NCBI GenBank assembly: GCA_963799245.1
Contig: CAWCWN010000004.1
Span: forward strand, 1-64,000
Direction: 5' to 3'
Length of the DNA stretch: 64,000 bases
DNA from: CAWCWN01 sp963799245
Lineage (GTDB): Bacteria > Chloroflexota > Ktedonobacteria > Ktedonobacterales > Ktedonobacteraceae
Below are positions 36,060-43,976 of the stretch, piece after piece. The notes below the pieces were generated by a model. That model was not told the DNA's origin, made no database searches, and saw only the letters and a list, made by a program, of their open reading frames with translations. Position 1 is the stretch's first letter. Every line of letters begins with the position of its first letter. A program made the translations under genes and the position numbers.

Positions 36060-36637
36060 ACGAATTGCTTGCGCGCGCCCGCGCCTGGGTCAAAGAGAAC
36101 TACGGCGAGAGCGCGCAGCACCTGCTCAAAGCTGAAGAGTGGTTGCGGCGGATCGATCCAGCCGCGTCGCAGGCGATGCTGCTGGCGGCCCTGACGCACG
36201 ACATGGAACGGGCCTTTCCAGGTCCGGATAGCCCCAGGCTCATGCCCGCGCTCGGCCCCGACGACCCGGTGTATAACCAGGCTCACTCGCAGCGTTCAGC
36301 GCGCGTTGTCAGCGACTTCCTGCGCGCGCAGCAGGCGCCAGAGACGCTGATCGCAGACGTTGCCCGCCTTATCCGCGCGCACGAAGTAGGAGGCTGGCCG
36401 GAGGCTGACCTGGTCCAGGCCGCCGACAGCCTCAGCTTCCTGGAGGTCAACATCGATTTCTTCATTAACCGTATCGGCACCTATCGCGAAGACTGGACAT
36501 TCGCATACGTGCGTGCCAAGTTCGACTGGATGTACGAGCGCATGAGGATAGCGCAGGCGCGCACCCTGGCCGCCCCCTTGCATGAGGCAGCCCTGCATAA
36601 ACTGCAGAGCAAGCAGGAGGCGCAGCCAGGGCCGTAG
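36056..36637 (+). CDS. HD-domain protein
   Basis: 193 residues from ATG 36056, coupled to the methyltransferase by a 4-bp ATGA overlap. HD-type metal residues are seen in SAQHLLKAEEWL, ALTHDMERAF and LIRAHEVGGW, with an Asp in QAADSLSFLE. HD proteins are phosphohydrolases acting on nucleotides or second messengers. The substrate here is unknown. Confidence 0.72.
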   Translation: MNELLARARAWVKENYGESAQHLLKAEEWLRRIDPAASQAMLLAALTHDMERAFPGPDSPRLMPALGPDDPVYNQAHSQRSARVVSDFLRAQQAPETLIADVARLIRAHEVGGWPEADLVQAADSLSFLEVNIDFFINRIGTYREDWTFAYVRAKFDWMYERMRIAQARTLAAPLHEAALHKLQSKQEAQPGP

Positions 36638-36814
36638 GATGCTTAAACGCTGCATCTTCATCCCCAAGGTCATTGCACGTAGAATTGCACGCTTCCGTGT
36701 CACCTCTATGCTATAAATGGGACAGGTCAGTGGATGTATGCAGTCAGCTTGTCGAATTCGTATTATAGCATGGTTGCGAGTAAAGTGCAGCATAGGGAAG
36801 GAGTATGCGCCATA

Positions 36815-37714
36815 ATGAGTGAATTGATCGGGTTTATTGGACTTGGTAATATGGGACGGCCCATGGCGAGCAGTCTCATCAAGGCGGGCTACACCTTCAA
36901 GGTCTATAATCGTACGGAGGAGAAAGCGCGCGAGCTGGTGGCGCAGGGCGCCCAGCGGGCTCATCAGCCAGCGGAGGCTGTTGTGACGGGCGGTATTGTG
37001 ATCAGCATTGTGGCCAACGACCAGGCACTTGAAGAGGTTGTCATGAGCAAGGGTTTTCTCGAGAGCCTGGGCCCTGGTGGCATCCACCTCTCAATGAGTA
37101 CGGTCTCCCCGCAGACCGCACGCAAACTAGCAGCTCTGCATGCGCAGCATGGTAGCATCTACCTGGCGGCACTCGTCTTTGGTCGCCCCGATGCGGCCGA
37201 GGCCCGCAAGCTGTGGATCTGCCTGGCGGGACCGCAGGCTGCCAGGGAGCGCGTGCAGCCTGTCCTCAAGGCGCTTGGACAGGGTATCTTTGACTTCGGT
37301 GAAGATCCCGCTGCCACCAATGTCGTCAAGCTGTGTGGCAACTTTTTGATCGTTGCCGCCATGGAAGCCATGGCGGAGGCGCTGACCCTGGCGGAGAAGA
37401 GCGGCCTTGATCGTTCAGCTGTCATCGATATGCTCTCATCCACGCTGTTCGCGGCCCCAATCTATCAGAATTATGGCAAGATGATCGCCGAGAAGCGTCA
37501 CACGCCCGCCGGCTTTCAGCAAGTCCTGGGCTTAAAGGACATGGATCTTGTCAGAGACAGCGCTGATCAGGCGCGCATGCCCATGCCACTGGCCAGCTTG
37601 CTGCATGACCGCCTGCTCGCGGGCGTTGCCAAGGGACGCGGTGAGATGGACTGGTCGGCGCTCTCGCTCAATGTGCTGGAAGATGCGGGGCTGGAGCCGC
37701 CGCGCCGCGTTTGA
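36815..37714 (+). CDS. NAD(P)-dependent beta-hydroxyacid dehydrogenase (HIBADH family)
   Basis: 299 residues. N-terminal Rossmann motif GFIGLGNMGRPMASSL and all-helical C-terminal domain with the catalytic lysine in ATNVVKLCGNFLI and KDMDLVRDSA. The substrate motif DAPVSGG of true 3-hydroxyisobutyrate dehydrogenase is replaced by LAALVFGRPDAAEA, as in the glyoxylate-reductase-like or imine-reductase-like branch. ATG 36815 follows AAGGAG at 36798-36803; ATG 36804 is possible. Confidence 0.85.
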   Translation: MSELIGFIGLGNMGRPMASSLIKAGYTFKVYNRTEEKARELVAQGAQRAHQPAEAVVTGGIVISIVANDQALEEVVMSKGFLESLGPGGIHLSMSTVSPQTARKLAALHAQHGSIYLAALVFGRPDAAEARKLWICLAGPQAARERVQPVLKALGQGIFDFGEDPAATNVVKLCGNFLIVAAMEAMAEALTLAEKSGLDRSAVIDMLSSTLFAAPIYQNYGKMIAEKRHTPAGFQQVLGLKDMDLVRDSADQARMPMPLASLLHDRLLAGVAKGRGEMDWSALSLNVLEDAGLEPPRRV

Positions 37715-37746
37715 TGGGGGCTTCCTCCTGCTGTGGAAGCCCTGCA

Positions 37747-38382
37747 TTACACCGTTTCGCGCAGATCCTGCCCGCCTGTTTCATTCATCTGCTCTCCCAG
37801 CGCCAGCCTGCGCCTGAGCTCCCGGGCACTGGTCGCAGGGATGAGCCTGGCGCGGCGCGGCTTGTTGTAGAGGGCTGAATACAGCAGGTAAAGCGCTATA
37901 ACTTGCAGGCAGGCAGCGTAGGCGAACTCGAGCAGGCCAGAGGCAGGAATGGAATAGAGCAGACAGACCATTCCGCCTCCTGAACAGAGCAAGGCAAGCA
38001 GTGTCTCAAGCGCCAGGCGCCAGGGTCGATAGGTGGCGGGAAGCACTCCCTGTGCCTGCCGGAATAGCCGGGCTCGCTCGGCCTGGCGTAAGCGCGAGGC
38101 CTCCTCCATTGTCACAGGCTGCTTCGAGCGCTCATAATTCCTGAGTCCGAAAATAATGAAGGTACCTACAAGCAGTCCGAAGACGCCAGGAGAGAGGAGA
38201 AGAAATTGATCGAGCGAGAGAATGTCTGGGAGAGGAAGCAGGGCCCCAAGAATAAGCCAGAGCCCCTGTAAAATACCGCAGACGACCATCAGACCAATGC
38301 TGCGTCTAAGCTGCGCTTTTCGTGCGCGGGTGAGCTCCTGTTGATAATATGCAGTCTCTGAGATAGGCGGAGAAGGATTCAT
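37747..38382 (-). CDS. Membrane protein of unknown function
   Basis: 211 residues from ATG 38382 (AGGAG 7 nt upstream). Four predicted transmembrane helices (IGLMVVCGILQGLWLILGALL, FLLLSPGVFGLLVGTFIIFG, LALETLLALLCSGGGMVCLL, FAYAACLQVIALYLLYSAL) with a charged loop (EEASRLRQAERARLFRQAQG). Related in character to two-TM-repeat membrane proteins of this phylum; no function known. Confidence 0.65.
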   Translation of the reverse strand: MNPSPPISETAYYQQELTRARKAQLRRSIGLMVVCGILQGLWLILGALLPLPDILSLDQFLLLSPGVFGLLVGTFIIFGLRNYERSKQPVTMEEASRLRQAERARLFRQAQGVLPATYRPWRLALETLLALLCSGGGMVCLLYSIPASGLLEFAYAACLQVIALYLLYSALYNKPRRARLIPATSARELRRRLALGEQMNETGGQDLRETV

Positions 38383-38540
38383 CATCTGTCTCCTTTTTGC
38401 TTGCCTGCTCACGCGATAGAAGAGGAGGCAAGGCAGCTCTGACATGGATTTATACTCTATTGTAGCTCCTATTTGCAATGATCGTCAATGTGGCGGCTGC
38501 AAAATCTCAGGGCAATTTATAAGACACTCAGCAAATATGG

Positions 38541-38575
38541 TGAAGTGCTCTCCCGCCTAAAGGCAGGGAGCTTCT
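38541..38575. repeat. Possible IS200/IS605-type end hairpin
   Basis: CTCCCGCCT / AGGCAGGGAG forms a 9-bp stem with one bulge, flanked by GAAG / CTTC. Such CCTAAAGG hairpins are typical of IS200/IS605 (TnpB element) ends. No tnpA or tnpB is nearby, so it may be a solitary relic or a coincidental terminator of the propeller gene. Confidence 0.3.
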
Positions 38576-38621
38576 ACAGCCATTGCTGACTGTTGGCGTC
38601 TTCCACTTCAGGCATGTGTGC

Positions 38622-39737
38622 TCAGATCACCAGCGGTGCGCCTGTCAGGCCGGTCAAATCCACATGTCTCCAGGAGCCGCCATGCTTGAGCATGAGCGAA
38701 TGAATATGCGGGTTCTCGCCCGCATCCAGGTAGACGATGTGTTTGGCAAACTTGGAGGTCCATTCATGACCAACGATCACCTCATCGCTGGCAAGCGGTG
38801 CATGAACGCGCTGTGTCAGGTCGCTGTGTTTCCATTGGCCGCCCTCCGCAAACGCCAGTTCGTGAATGTGGCGATCGGTGGCGACGTAGACCACCTGTTT
38901 GCTCAGCCCGCTTTCCCAGGCGAAGGCGGCCAGTGCAGAGCCCGCCAGCAGGGGCGCGCCGTTTGCTGCCGTCGTCACATCTGTCACCTGCCACTGGTTA
39001 TCCGCACCGGCGGCGAGTTCATAGATATCGCCGTCGGTCCCGCAGTAGACTACCTGTTTCGTCGCAGCGCTCTGCCAGGCGTAGGCCGCCAGCGCGAAGG
39101 CCTGCGCGGGCTCTGCCTCGGTCAGGTCCGTCAGGTCTAGGTGGCTCCATTCACCTTTTGCGCTTGCCATTAACTCATGGACGTGACCATCTGCGCTCAG
39201 ATAAAAGATGTGCCTGGTCTTGTGGACGTCCCAGGCGAAGGCGGCAAGCACGCTGCTCTCCGTGACGTGGGCCCCGGCTGCCAGGCTCAGGTTGGTGTAG
39301 TGCCACGGACCACTGACCCCCGCGGATAACTCATGGATGTGGCCGTCAGGCGAGGTATAGACGACGTACTTGGCGTCGCCCGCGCTCCAGGAGTAACCGG
39401 CCAGGCCGATGCCATCCGAGAAGGGGGCGCCGGTAGGCTGATCCATGATATCTTCGGATGTCCAGGGGTGATCCTGCAGCATGACGAGTTCATGAATATG
39501 GCCGTCGCCCATTGGACTGGTATAGTCTATCTGTTTGGTGCGACCACCTGGCCAGGCATACGCCGTCATAATCGCCGTCTCTAAGGCAGGACCACCCGCA
39601 ACCCTCGTAATATCGTCATCAAAGAATCGTTCATTCTGACCAGCCATCATCTCGTGGATGTGGTTATTGCCGGCCTGGTAGACGACCTGGATGGTGCCAG
39701 CCAGGTGCCACTCGTAGGCAACGATATTGCTATGCAT
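38622..39737 (-). CDS. Seven-bladed beta-propeller repeat protein, lectin-like
   Basis: 371 residues built from seven repeats of about 50 residues, each ending in a [GNRP]HIHEL-like motif (NHIHEMM, GHIHELV, GHIHELS, GHVHELM, GDIYELA, RHIHELA, PHIHSLM) after AYAW...KQVVYxxxD. The pattern resembles fungal and bacterial sugar-binding propellers. There is no signal peptide, so it is either cytoplasmic or exported by an unknown route. ATG 39737 is favoured because the protein starts cleanly with the first blade; the longer upstream frame lacks a binding site. Confidence 0.7.
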   Translation of the reverse strand: MHSNIVAYEWHLAGTIQVVYQAGNNHIHEMMAGQNERFFDDDITRVAGGPALETAIMTAYAWPGGRTKQIDYTSPMGDGHIHELVMLQDHPWTSEDIMDQPTGAPFSDGIGLAGYSWSAGDAKYVVYTSPDGHIHELSAGVSGPWHYTNLSLAAGAHVTESSVLAAFAWDVHKTRHIFYLSADGHVHELMASAKGEWSHLDLTDLTEAEPAQAFALAAYAWQSAATKQVVYCGTDGDIYELAAGADNQWQVTDVTTAANGAPLLAGSALAAFAWESGLSKQVVYVATDRHIHELAFAEGGQWKHSDLTQRVHAPLASDEVIVGHEWTSKFAKHIVYLDAGENPHIHSLMLKHGGSWRHVDLTGLTGAPLVI

Positions 39738-39870
39738 GCAATTCTCTCTTTTTCCGTTTAAGCAACTCTGCAAGAAGATCAATCCTAGTACATGATACGT
39801 CGTGGAAGAACAATCCGATACGCCATGCGAGAAACTCGTTGCAAAAATCTCGGCCATAGAATGCATGACT

Positions 39871-39899
39871 TTGACATAGCCCCTGGGAAAAGTTATAAT
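39871..39899 (+). promoter_or_regulatory. Consensus sigma-70 promoter of the micro-ORF unit
   Basis: TTGACA (39871-39876), exactly 17 nt spacer, TATAAT (39894-39899). It is the best promoter match noticed in the window. It drives the plus strand towards the two 19-codon ORFs. Confidence 0.85.
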
Positions 39900-39940
39900 C
39901 ATACCTACCAGGGAGAAAAAAAGCCTTGGCACTAAGACGA

Positions 39941-40048
39941 AGGTTTTTGATAGCAATCCCGAAAGGAGCACAAAAACCTATGAAGAGACCAGCTCGCATA
40001 CTGGGGATGGTGTATCAGATTGACAGGGAGTGCCCGTAGAGGCGGGCA
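39941..40048 (+). repeat. Hairpin/micro-ORF/hairpin module, copy 1
   Basis: AGGTTTTTG (39941-39949) pairs perfectly with CAAAAACCT (39971-39979), enclosing the ribosome binding site AAAGGAG in the loop and ending directly before the ATG. The 3' hairpin TGCCCG / CGGGCA (40031-40036, 40043-40048) holds the stop codon TAG in its loop. Copy 2 lies 145 bp downstream with the same arrangement. Confidence 0.75.
39980..40039 (+). CDS. 19-residue micro-ORF, copy 1
   Basis: Encodes MKRPARILGMVYQIDRECP, stop TAG. AAAGGAG ends 11 nt upstream. It aligns without gaps with the ORF at 40125. M1, K2, P4, L8, M10, Q13 and the final DRECP are identical and several differences are synonymous (CCA/CCG, CTG/CTA, GTG/GTT) or conservative (I/L, I/V). 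That is a coding signature. It could be a leader peptide, signalling peptide precursor or small regulatory protein. No family recognised. Confidence 0.65.
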   Translation: MKRPARILGMVYQIDRECP

Positions 40049-40080
40049 GTCCGTAGCGCTGAACACCTGGTATCGGGGAC

Positions 40081-40193
40081 AGGCTTTTGCTAGATAGGTA
40101 ACTAATTAGGAGGCAAAGAATCCTATGAAGATACCGCTCCATTTGCTAGATATGGTTTTGCAGGTTGACAGGGAGTGCCCGTAAAGACGGGCA
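40081..40193 (+). repeat. Hairpin/micro-ORF/hairpin module, copy 2
   Basis: AGGCTTTTGC (40081-40090) can pair imperfectly with GCAAAGAATCCT (40113-40124), again ending at the ATG; AGGAGG (40108-40113) is at the edge of the loop. The 3' hairpin TGCCCGT / ACGGGCA surrounds the TAA stop (40176-40193). Confidence 0.65.
40125..40184 (+). CDS. 19-residue micro-ORF, copy 2
   Basis: Encodes MKIPLHLLDMVLQVDRECP, stop TAA. AGGAGG ends 11 nt upstream, the same spacing as in copy 1. The C-terminal five codons (GAC AGG GAG TGC CCG) are identical to copy 1, and the middle has diverged with conserved hydrophobic spacing. Conserved Cys18-Pro19 could matter for processing or metal/redox chemistry; this is speculation. 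Confidence 0.65.
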   Translation: MKIPLHLLDMVLQVDRECP

Positions 40194-40212
40194 TAACGGT
40201 CACCTGACCTCT

Positions 40213-40285
40213 GGCCACTCCATAAATTGATGGCGGCTCATTTTATGAGCGCAGCCTGCTGGCGTTTACAGCCTGGAGAGTGGCC
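40213..40285 (+). ncRNA. Structured 3' region of the micro-ORF transcript
   Basis: GGCCACTC (40213-40220) pairs with GAGTGGCC (40278-40285), enclosing an inner hairpin GCTCAT / ATGAGC (40236-40241, 40245-40250). It lies between the second micro-ORF and the terminator and has no ORF. Compensated pairing at two levels suggests an RNA structure. Confidence 0.5.
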
Positions 40286-40302
40286 GGGGCCCTGGAAGAG
40301 AA

Positions 40303-40348
40303 CGAGGGCAGGATAATGATTGTTATCCTGCCCTCGTTTGTCGTGTTT
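40303..40348 (+). terminator. Strong terminator of the micro-ORF unit
   Basis: 14-bp perfect stem (arms 40303-40316 and 40323-40336) with a 6-nt loop TGATTG, followed by TTTGTCGTGTTT. It closes a transcript of about 430 nt started at the promoter 39871-39899. Confidence 0.85.
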
Positions 40349-40502
40349 GACGCTTCCCTCCCTTAAGATTAACGTTGACGTAAACGATAGCTTGTGATAT
40401 TACTATTACGTACGCAAGAGCGATGAAAGAATTCGTATGAGCGCTTCTTCACGCATGAGCAGGTTGTGTATACCGACGTCTATCTATGGATGGGAAGAAT
40501 GT

Positions 40503-42281
40503 ATGCTGAAAAATAATGTATTAAGTGTTCGACGGGGGATCAACCGACCCGCGGGTCCACACTATAAGTGGATCGCGCTGTCCAACACCACCCTGGGTGT
40601 GTTGATGGCTAGTATCGATGCCAGTATCGTTTTGATCTCCCTGCCGGCCATCTTCAATGGAATTCATGTGAATCCTCTGGCACCGGGTGAGACTGGCTAT
40701 TTTCTCTGGATGCTGCTCGGGTATATGGTTGTCACGGCGACTCTCCTGGTTACTTTTGGGCGTATTTCGGACATGTTTGGGCGCGTCAAATTCTATAACC
40801 TGGGTTTTGCCATCTTTACCGTCGGGAGTATATTGCTCTGGCTGACGCCTGGCACAGGGAATAGCGGGGCGCTCGAGCTGATTCTCTTCCGCCTGGTGCA
40901 GGGCATTGGCGCGGGCTTCCTCTTCGCAAACAGCGCCGCGATCCTGACCGATGCCTTCCCCACGAACCAGCGTGGCCTGGCCCTGGGCATCAACCAGATC
41001 GCCGCGATTCTTGGATCGGTCATCGGACTCATCCTGGGCGGCATCTTAGCCTACTTTAACTGGCGCTACGTCTTCCTGGTGAGCGTGCCGGTGGGCATCG
41101 TCGGGACGATCTGGGCCTACCTGATGCTGCGCGAGATCGCCGCCGTTCGTGGTCATCAAACGATCGACTGGGCCGGCAACGTCACCTTCGCCTTTGGCGC
41201 GACGATCCTCCTGCTCGGCATTACCTATGGCATTCAGCCCTATGGCGGCGCTCCGACCGGTTGGGGCAGCCCATTCGTCATCGGGGGCATCGCCCTGGGT
41301 ATCGTCCTGCTGGTGGCCTTCGTTTTTATCGAACAGCGCGTCGCGGACCCCATGTTTCGCCTGGAACTCTTTAAAATCCGTGCCTTCGCGGCCGGCAATG
41401 CCAGCAGCTTCCTGGCCAGCATCGCGCGCGGCGGCCTGCAATTCATGCTCGTCATCTGGCTGCAGGGCATCTGGCTGCCGCTCCATGGCTACAATTTTGA
41501 TGTCACCCCCCTGTGGGCCGGCATATACCTGCTGCCCCTGCTCGTCGGCTTTGTACTGATGGGCCCGCTGAGTGGCTGGCTCTCGGACCACTTCGGGGCG
41601 CGCATCTTTACGACGGCGGGCATGCTCATTCAGGTGGTGGGCTTTGTGCTGCTGACCCTCCTGCCGATCAACTTCCAGTATATCTGGTTCGCGCTCCTGC
41701 TCTTTCTGCTTGGCCTGGGTCAGGGTATGTTCTCCTCGCCCAACACGTCGTCGGTCATGAGTAGTGTTCCGGCGGAACAACGCGGCGTCGCCTCCGGTAT
41801 GCGCGCAACCTTTCAGAACTCTGGTTCGCTGGTAAGCATCGGCGTCTTCTTCAGCATCATCACCATCGGCCTCGCCTCGACCCTGCCGCTGGCGCTCTTC
41901 AGCGGGCTTACCGCGGCGGGCGTGCCGGCGGCGACGGCCAACCAGATCTCGCACCTACCGCCGACGGCTGCGCTCTTCGCAGCTTTTCTCGGTTACAATC
42001 CGATGGCCCAGCTGGTGCCACAGAATGTGCTGCATGCGCTGCCGGCCGCCAACCAGGCGCAGCTGCTGGGCCATACTTTCTTCCCGAACCTGATCATTCC
42101 TCCGTTCACGGTAGGCATACACGGGGTTTTCTACCTTTCGGCCGCCATGTGTTTTGTGGCTGCCCTGGCGTCGTTCCTGCGCGGCAAGCGTTACGTCTAC
42201 GGGCAGGCGGAAGCATCCAGCCTGCCGCAGGGCGCGCGTGAAGCCCAGAGTGAGTCAGCGGCGACCACGAGTTCTGATTAA
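40503..42281 (+). CDS. MFS multidrug exporter, DHA2 (EmrB/QacA) family
   Basis: About 592 residues with 14 transmembrane helices. DHA2 features: motif A-like GRISDMFGRVKFY after helix 2, motif C region in helix 5 (GSVIGLILGGILAY), and the first-helix D-x-S segment MASIDASIVLISLPAI. It would exchange protons for drugs or metabolites. The start is uncertain: ATG 40503 (GGGAAG upstream) or the earlier ATG 40437. The C-terminal tail is hydrophilic. Single gene. Confidence 0.9.
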   Translation: MLKNNVLSVRRGINRPAGPHYKWIALSNTTLGVLMASIDASIVLISLPAIFNGIHVNPLAPGETGYFLWMLLGYMVVTATLLVTFGRISDMFGRVKFYNLGFAIFTVGSILLWLTPGTGNSGALELILFRLVQGIGAGFLFANSAAILTDAFPTNQRGLALGINQIAAILGSVIGLILGGILAYFNWRYVFLVSVPVGIVGTIWAYLMLREIAAVRGHQTIDWAGNVTFAFGATILLLGITYGIQPYGGAPTGWGSPFVIGGIALGIVLLVAFVFIEQRVADPMFRLELFKIRAFAAGNASSFLASIARGGLQFMLVIWLQGIWLPLHGYNFDVTPLWAGIYLLPLLVGFVLMGPLSGWLSDHFGARIFTTAGMLIQVVGFVLLTLLPINFQYIWFALLLFLLGLGQGMFSSPNTSSVMSSVPAEQRGVASGMRATFQNSGSLVSIGVFFSIITIGLASTLPLALFSGLTAAGVPAATANQISHLPPTAALFAAFLGYNPMAQLVPQNVLHALPAANQAQLLGHTFFPNLIIPPFTVGIHGVFYLSAAMCFVAALASFLRGKRYVYGQAEASSLPQGAREAQSESAATTSSD

Positions 42282-42620
42282 CCGCTCCCGACTACTGGAG
42301 AGGCGCTAGCCCGGGTGCCCTGCGAACGCTGTAAGCTTCAACGTAAGACATATCGCTCCTCTCGAAGCATATACATCTGAGGAGGTGACAATAAGCTGGC
42401 CCCTCACTGCCATGGTCTCGTGGGACGAAGAAAGCCGGTATCAAGCGGTATTTCTTATAGCCATTTGACTATCACTTCCCTCCCCCCATCTTACAAATTC
42501 TTTCCCAGCGTCAAATAAATTTTACAGATACTTTGAACTTTCCTGACAACTTCTGACTAAAGCAGGCGTACAATAAGAAGGAAGAACGATTGCTTGTTAT
42601 TGTTCCTTGGAGGTTCATTT
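42282..42620. other. Intergenic region, nothing recognised
   Basis: About 340 bp. AT-rich from 42440 on, presumably the promoter of the glycosyltransferase operon. A GAGGAGGTGA motif at 42379-42388 has no usable start codon behind it. No hairpin of note. Confidence 0.4.
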
Positions 42621-43976
42621 GTGTTAGAAACTGCTGAAATGCAGCAGATTATCCAGAAAAGCGACGATAGAGAAGAAGTAAGGCAAAAACAGCGCCATCC
42701 CGGCTGGAAGCGCTGGCCCGCTCAATTGATGCGCTTCTGTGTCGTCGGCGTCCTGAATACCGCGCTGGATCTACTGCTTCTGAACGGCCTGCTCTGGCTA
42801 TTCCCTACTACAGACTCATGGCTGATCGTACTGTTCAATACCCTTGCCTATGGTGTGGGCGCGCTGAATAGCTTTTTTTGCAATAAATACTGGACCTTTC
42901 GTCATCGCCAGAGAACGACAGCGGGCGAGGTGAGGCGCTTTGTCATAACCACGCTGCTTGCCATCACCTGCAATGATATACTCATCTGGATTGCCAACAA
43001 TCTCTTTCATCCTCTGGTCAATAACAGGCCGCTGTGGGTGAATGCCTCAAAAATTGTGGCTATCGCCGGCACGGTTCTGGTCTCTTACCTTGGGATGCGC
43101 CTGTGGGTCTTTGTCAATCCAACGCACAAGAGGCTTTCATCTATGAAATCGCTACACCAGACGCAAGCACCTGGCCCTGGCAGGCCCACGCGCCCGCTCT
43201 TGAGCGAATATCCTGGCGAGGAGGATAGGCAGGCAGGTGAGAACAATATTGGAGTTCACCCCAGTCTCACAGTGGTACTTCCCGCCTTTAATGAAGAGCA
43301 GGTTATCGCGAGTACGCTCGCAGATACCCTCTCTGTATTATATGAATGGGAGAAAGACTTTGAGGTGATCGTTATCAACGATGGGAGTAGCGACCAGACG
43401 GTGGCCATTGTCACGGCCATCTGTGCGCGGGACCCCCATGTGCGCCTGATCACACACAGCCGCAACCAGGGATATGGAGCGGCCCTTGTCAGCGGCTTTA
43501 GCGCCGCAACGAAAGAGCTGACCTTCTTTATGGATGCGGACGGGCAATTCGATATTCGCGATCTGGCAGGGTTTTTCCCCTACATCACACAGTACGACGC
43601 GGTAATCGGCTACCGCATTGAGCGCCAGGACACAAGCATACGCAAGCTCAATGCATGGGGATGGAAACTTGTCGTTGGACTGGTCCTGGGTGTGCATGTG
43701 CGCGACCTCGACTGCGCCTTCAAGCTCATACGCTCGCAGTTTTTGCAAAGCAACCAGCTGGAAACGCGCGGCGCTATGATTAACGCCGAATTGCTCTACA
43801 AGCTAAAGCGAGCGGGCTGCACATACAAAGAGGTGGGCGTGCACCACCTGCCGCGTCGTGGCGGCAAGGCTACCGGCGCGAACCCCGCCGTGATCGCTCG
43901 AGCTTTTCGCGAGCTGTTCGACACGGCTCGCAGGTGGAGGCGAGAACAATATGAAGGAGAACCCAATGGCAGATAG
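42621..43976 (+). CDS. GtrA membrane domain fused to family 2 glycosyltransferase
   Basis: 451 residues from GTG 42621 (TTGGAGG upstream). Residues about 35-170 are a four-helix GtrA-like domain (RFCVVGVLNTALDLLLLNGL, NKYWTFRH). Residues about 210-450 are a GT2 (dolichyl-phosphate mannose synthase type) domain with VVLPAFNEEQVI, VINDGSSDQT and the DADGQFD metal site. GtrA proteins are proposed flippases for undecaprenyl-phosphate-linked sugars, so one protein may make and flip a lipid-linked sugar. It overlaps the next gene, a GT39 enzyme that would use that donor. Confidence 0.88.
   Translation: MLETAEMQQIIQKSDDREEVRQKQRHPGWKRWPAQLMRFCVVGVLNTALDLLLLNGLLWLFPTTDSWLIVLFNTLAYGVGALNSFFCNKYWTFRHRQRTTAGEVRRFVITTLLAITCNDILIWIANNLFHPLVNNRPLWVNASKIVAIAGTVLVSYLGMRLWVFVNPTHKRLSSMKSLHQTQAPGPGRPTRPLLSEYPGEEDRQAGENNIGVHPSLTVVLPAFNEEQVIASTLADTLSVLYEWEKDFEVIVINDGSSDQTVAIVTAICARDPHVRLITHSRNQGYGAALVSGFSAATKELTFFMDADGQFDIRDLAGFFPYITQYDAVIGYRIERQDTSIRKLNAWGWKLVVGLVLGVHVRDLDCAFKLIRSQFLQSNQLETRGAMINAELLYKLKRAGCTYKEVGVHHLPRRGGKATGANPAVIARAFRELFDTARRWRREQYEGEPNGR

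Noticed and set aside
40031..40193. Mini-ykkC (guanidine-II) riboswitch from two hairpins
   Set aside because: The two stems do not have ACGR loops and lie about 145 nt apart around stop codons, unlike that class.
41046..41954. 302-codon minus-strand ORF
   Set aside because: Antisense to the MFS transporter. It is rich in R, H, Q and D as expected for the complement of membrane-protein codons.
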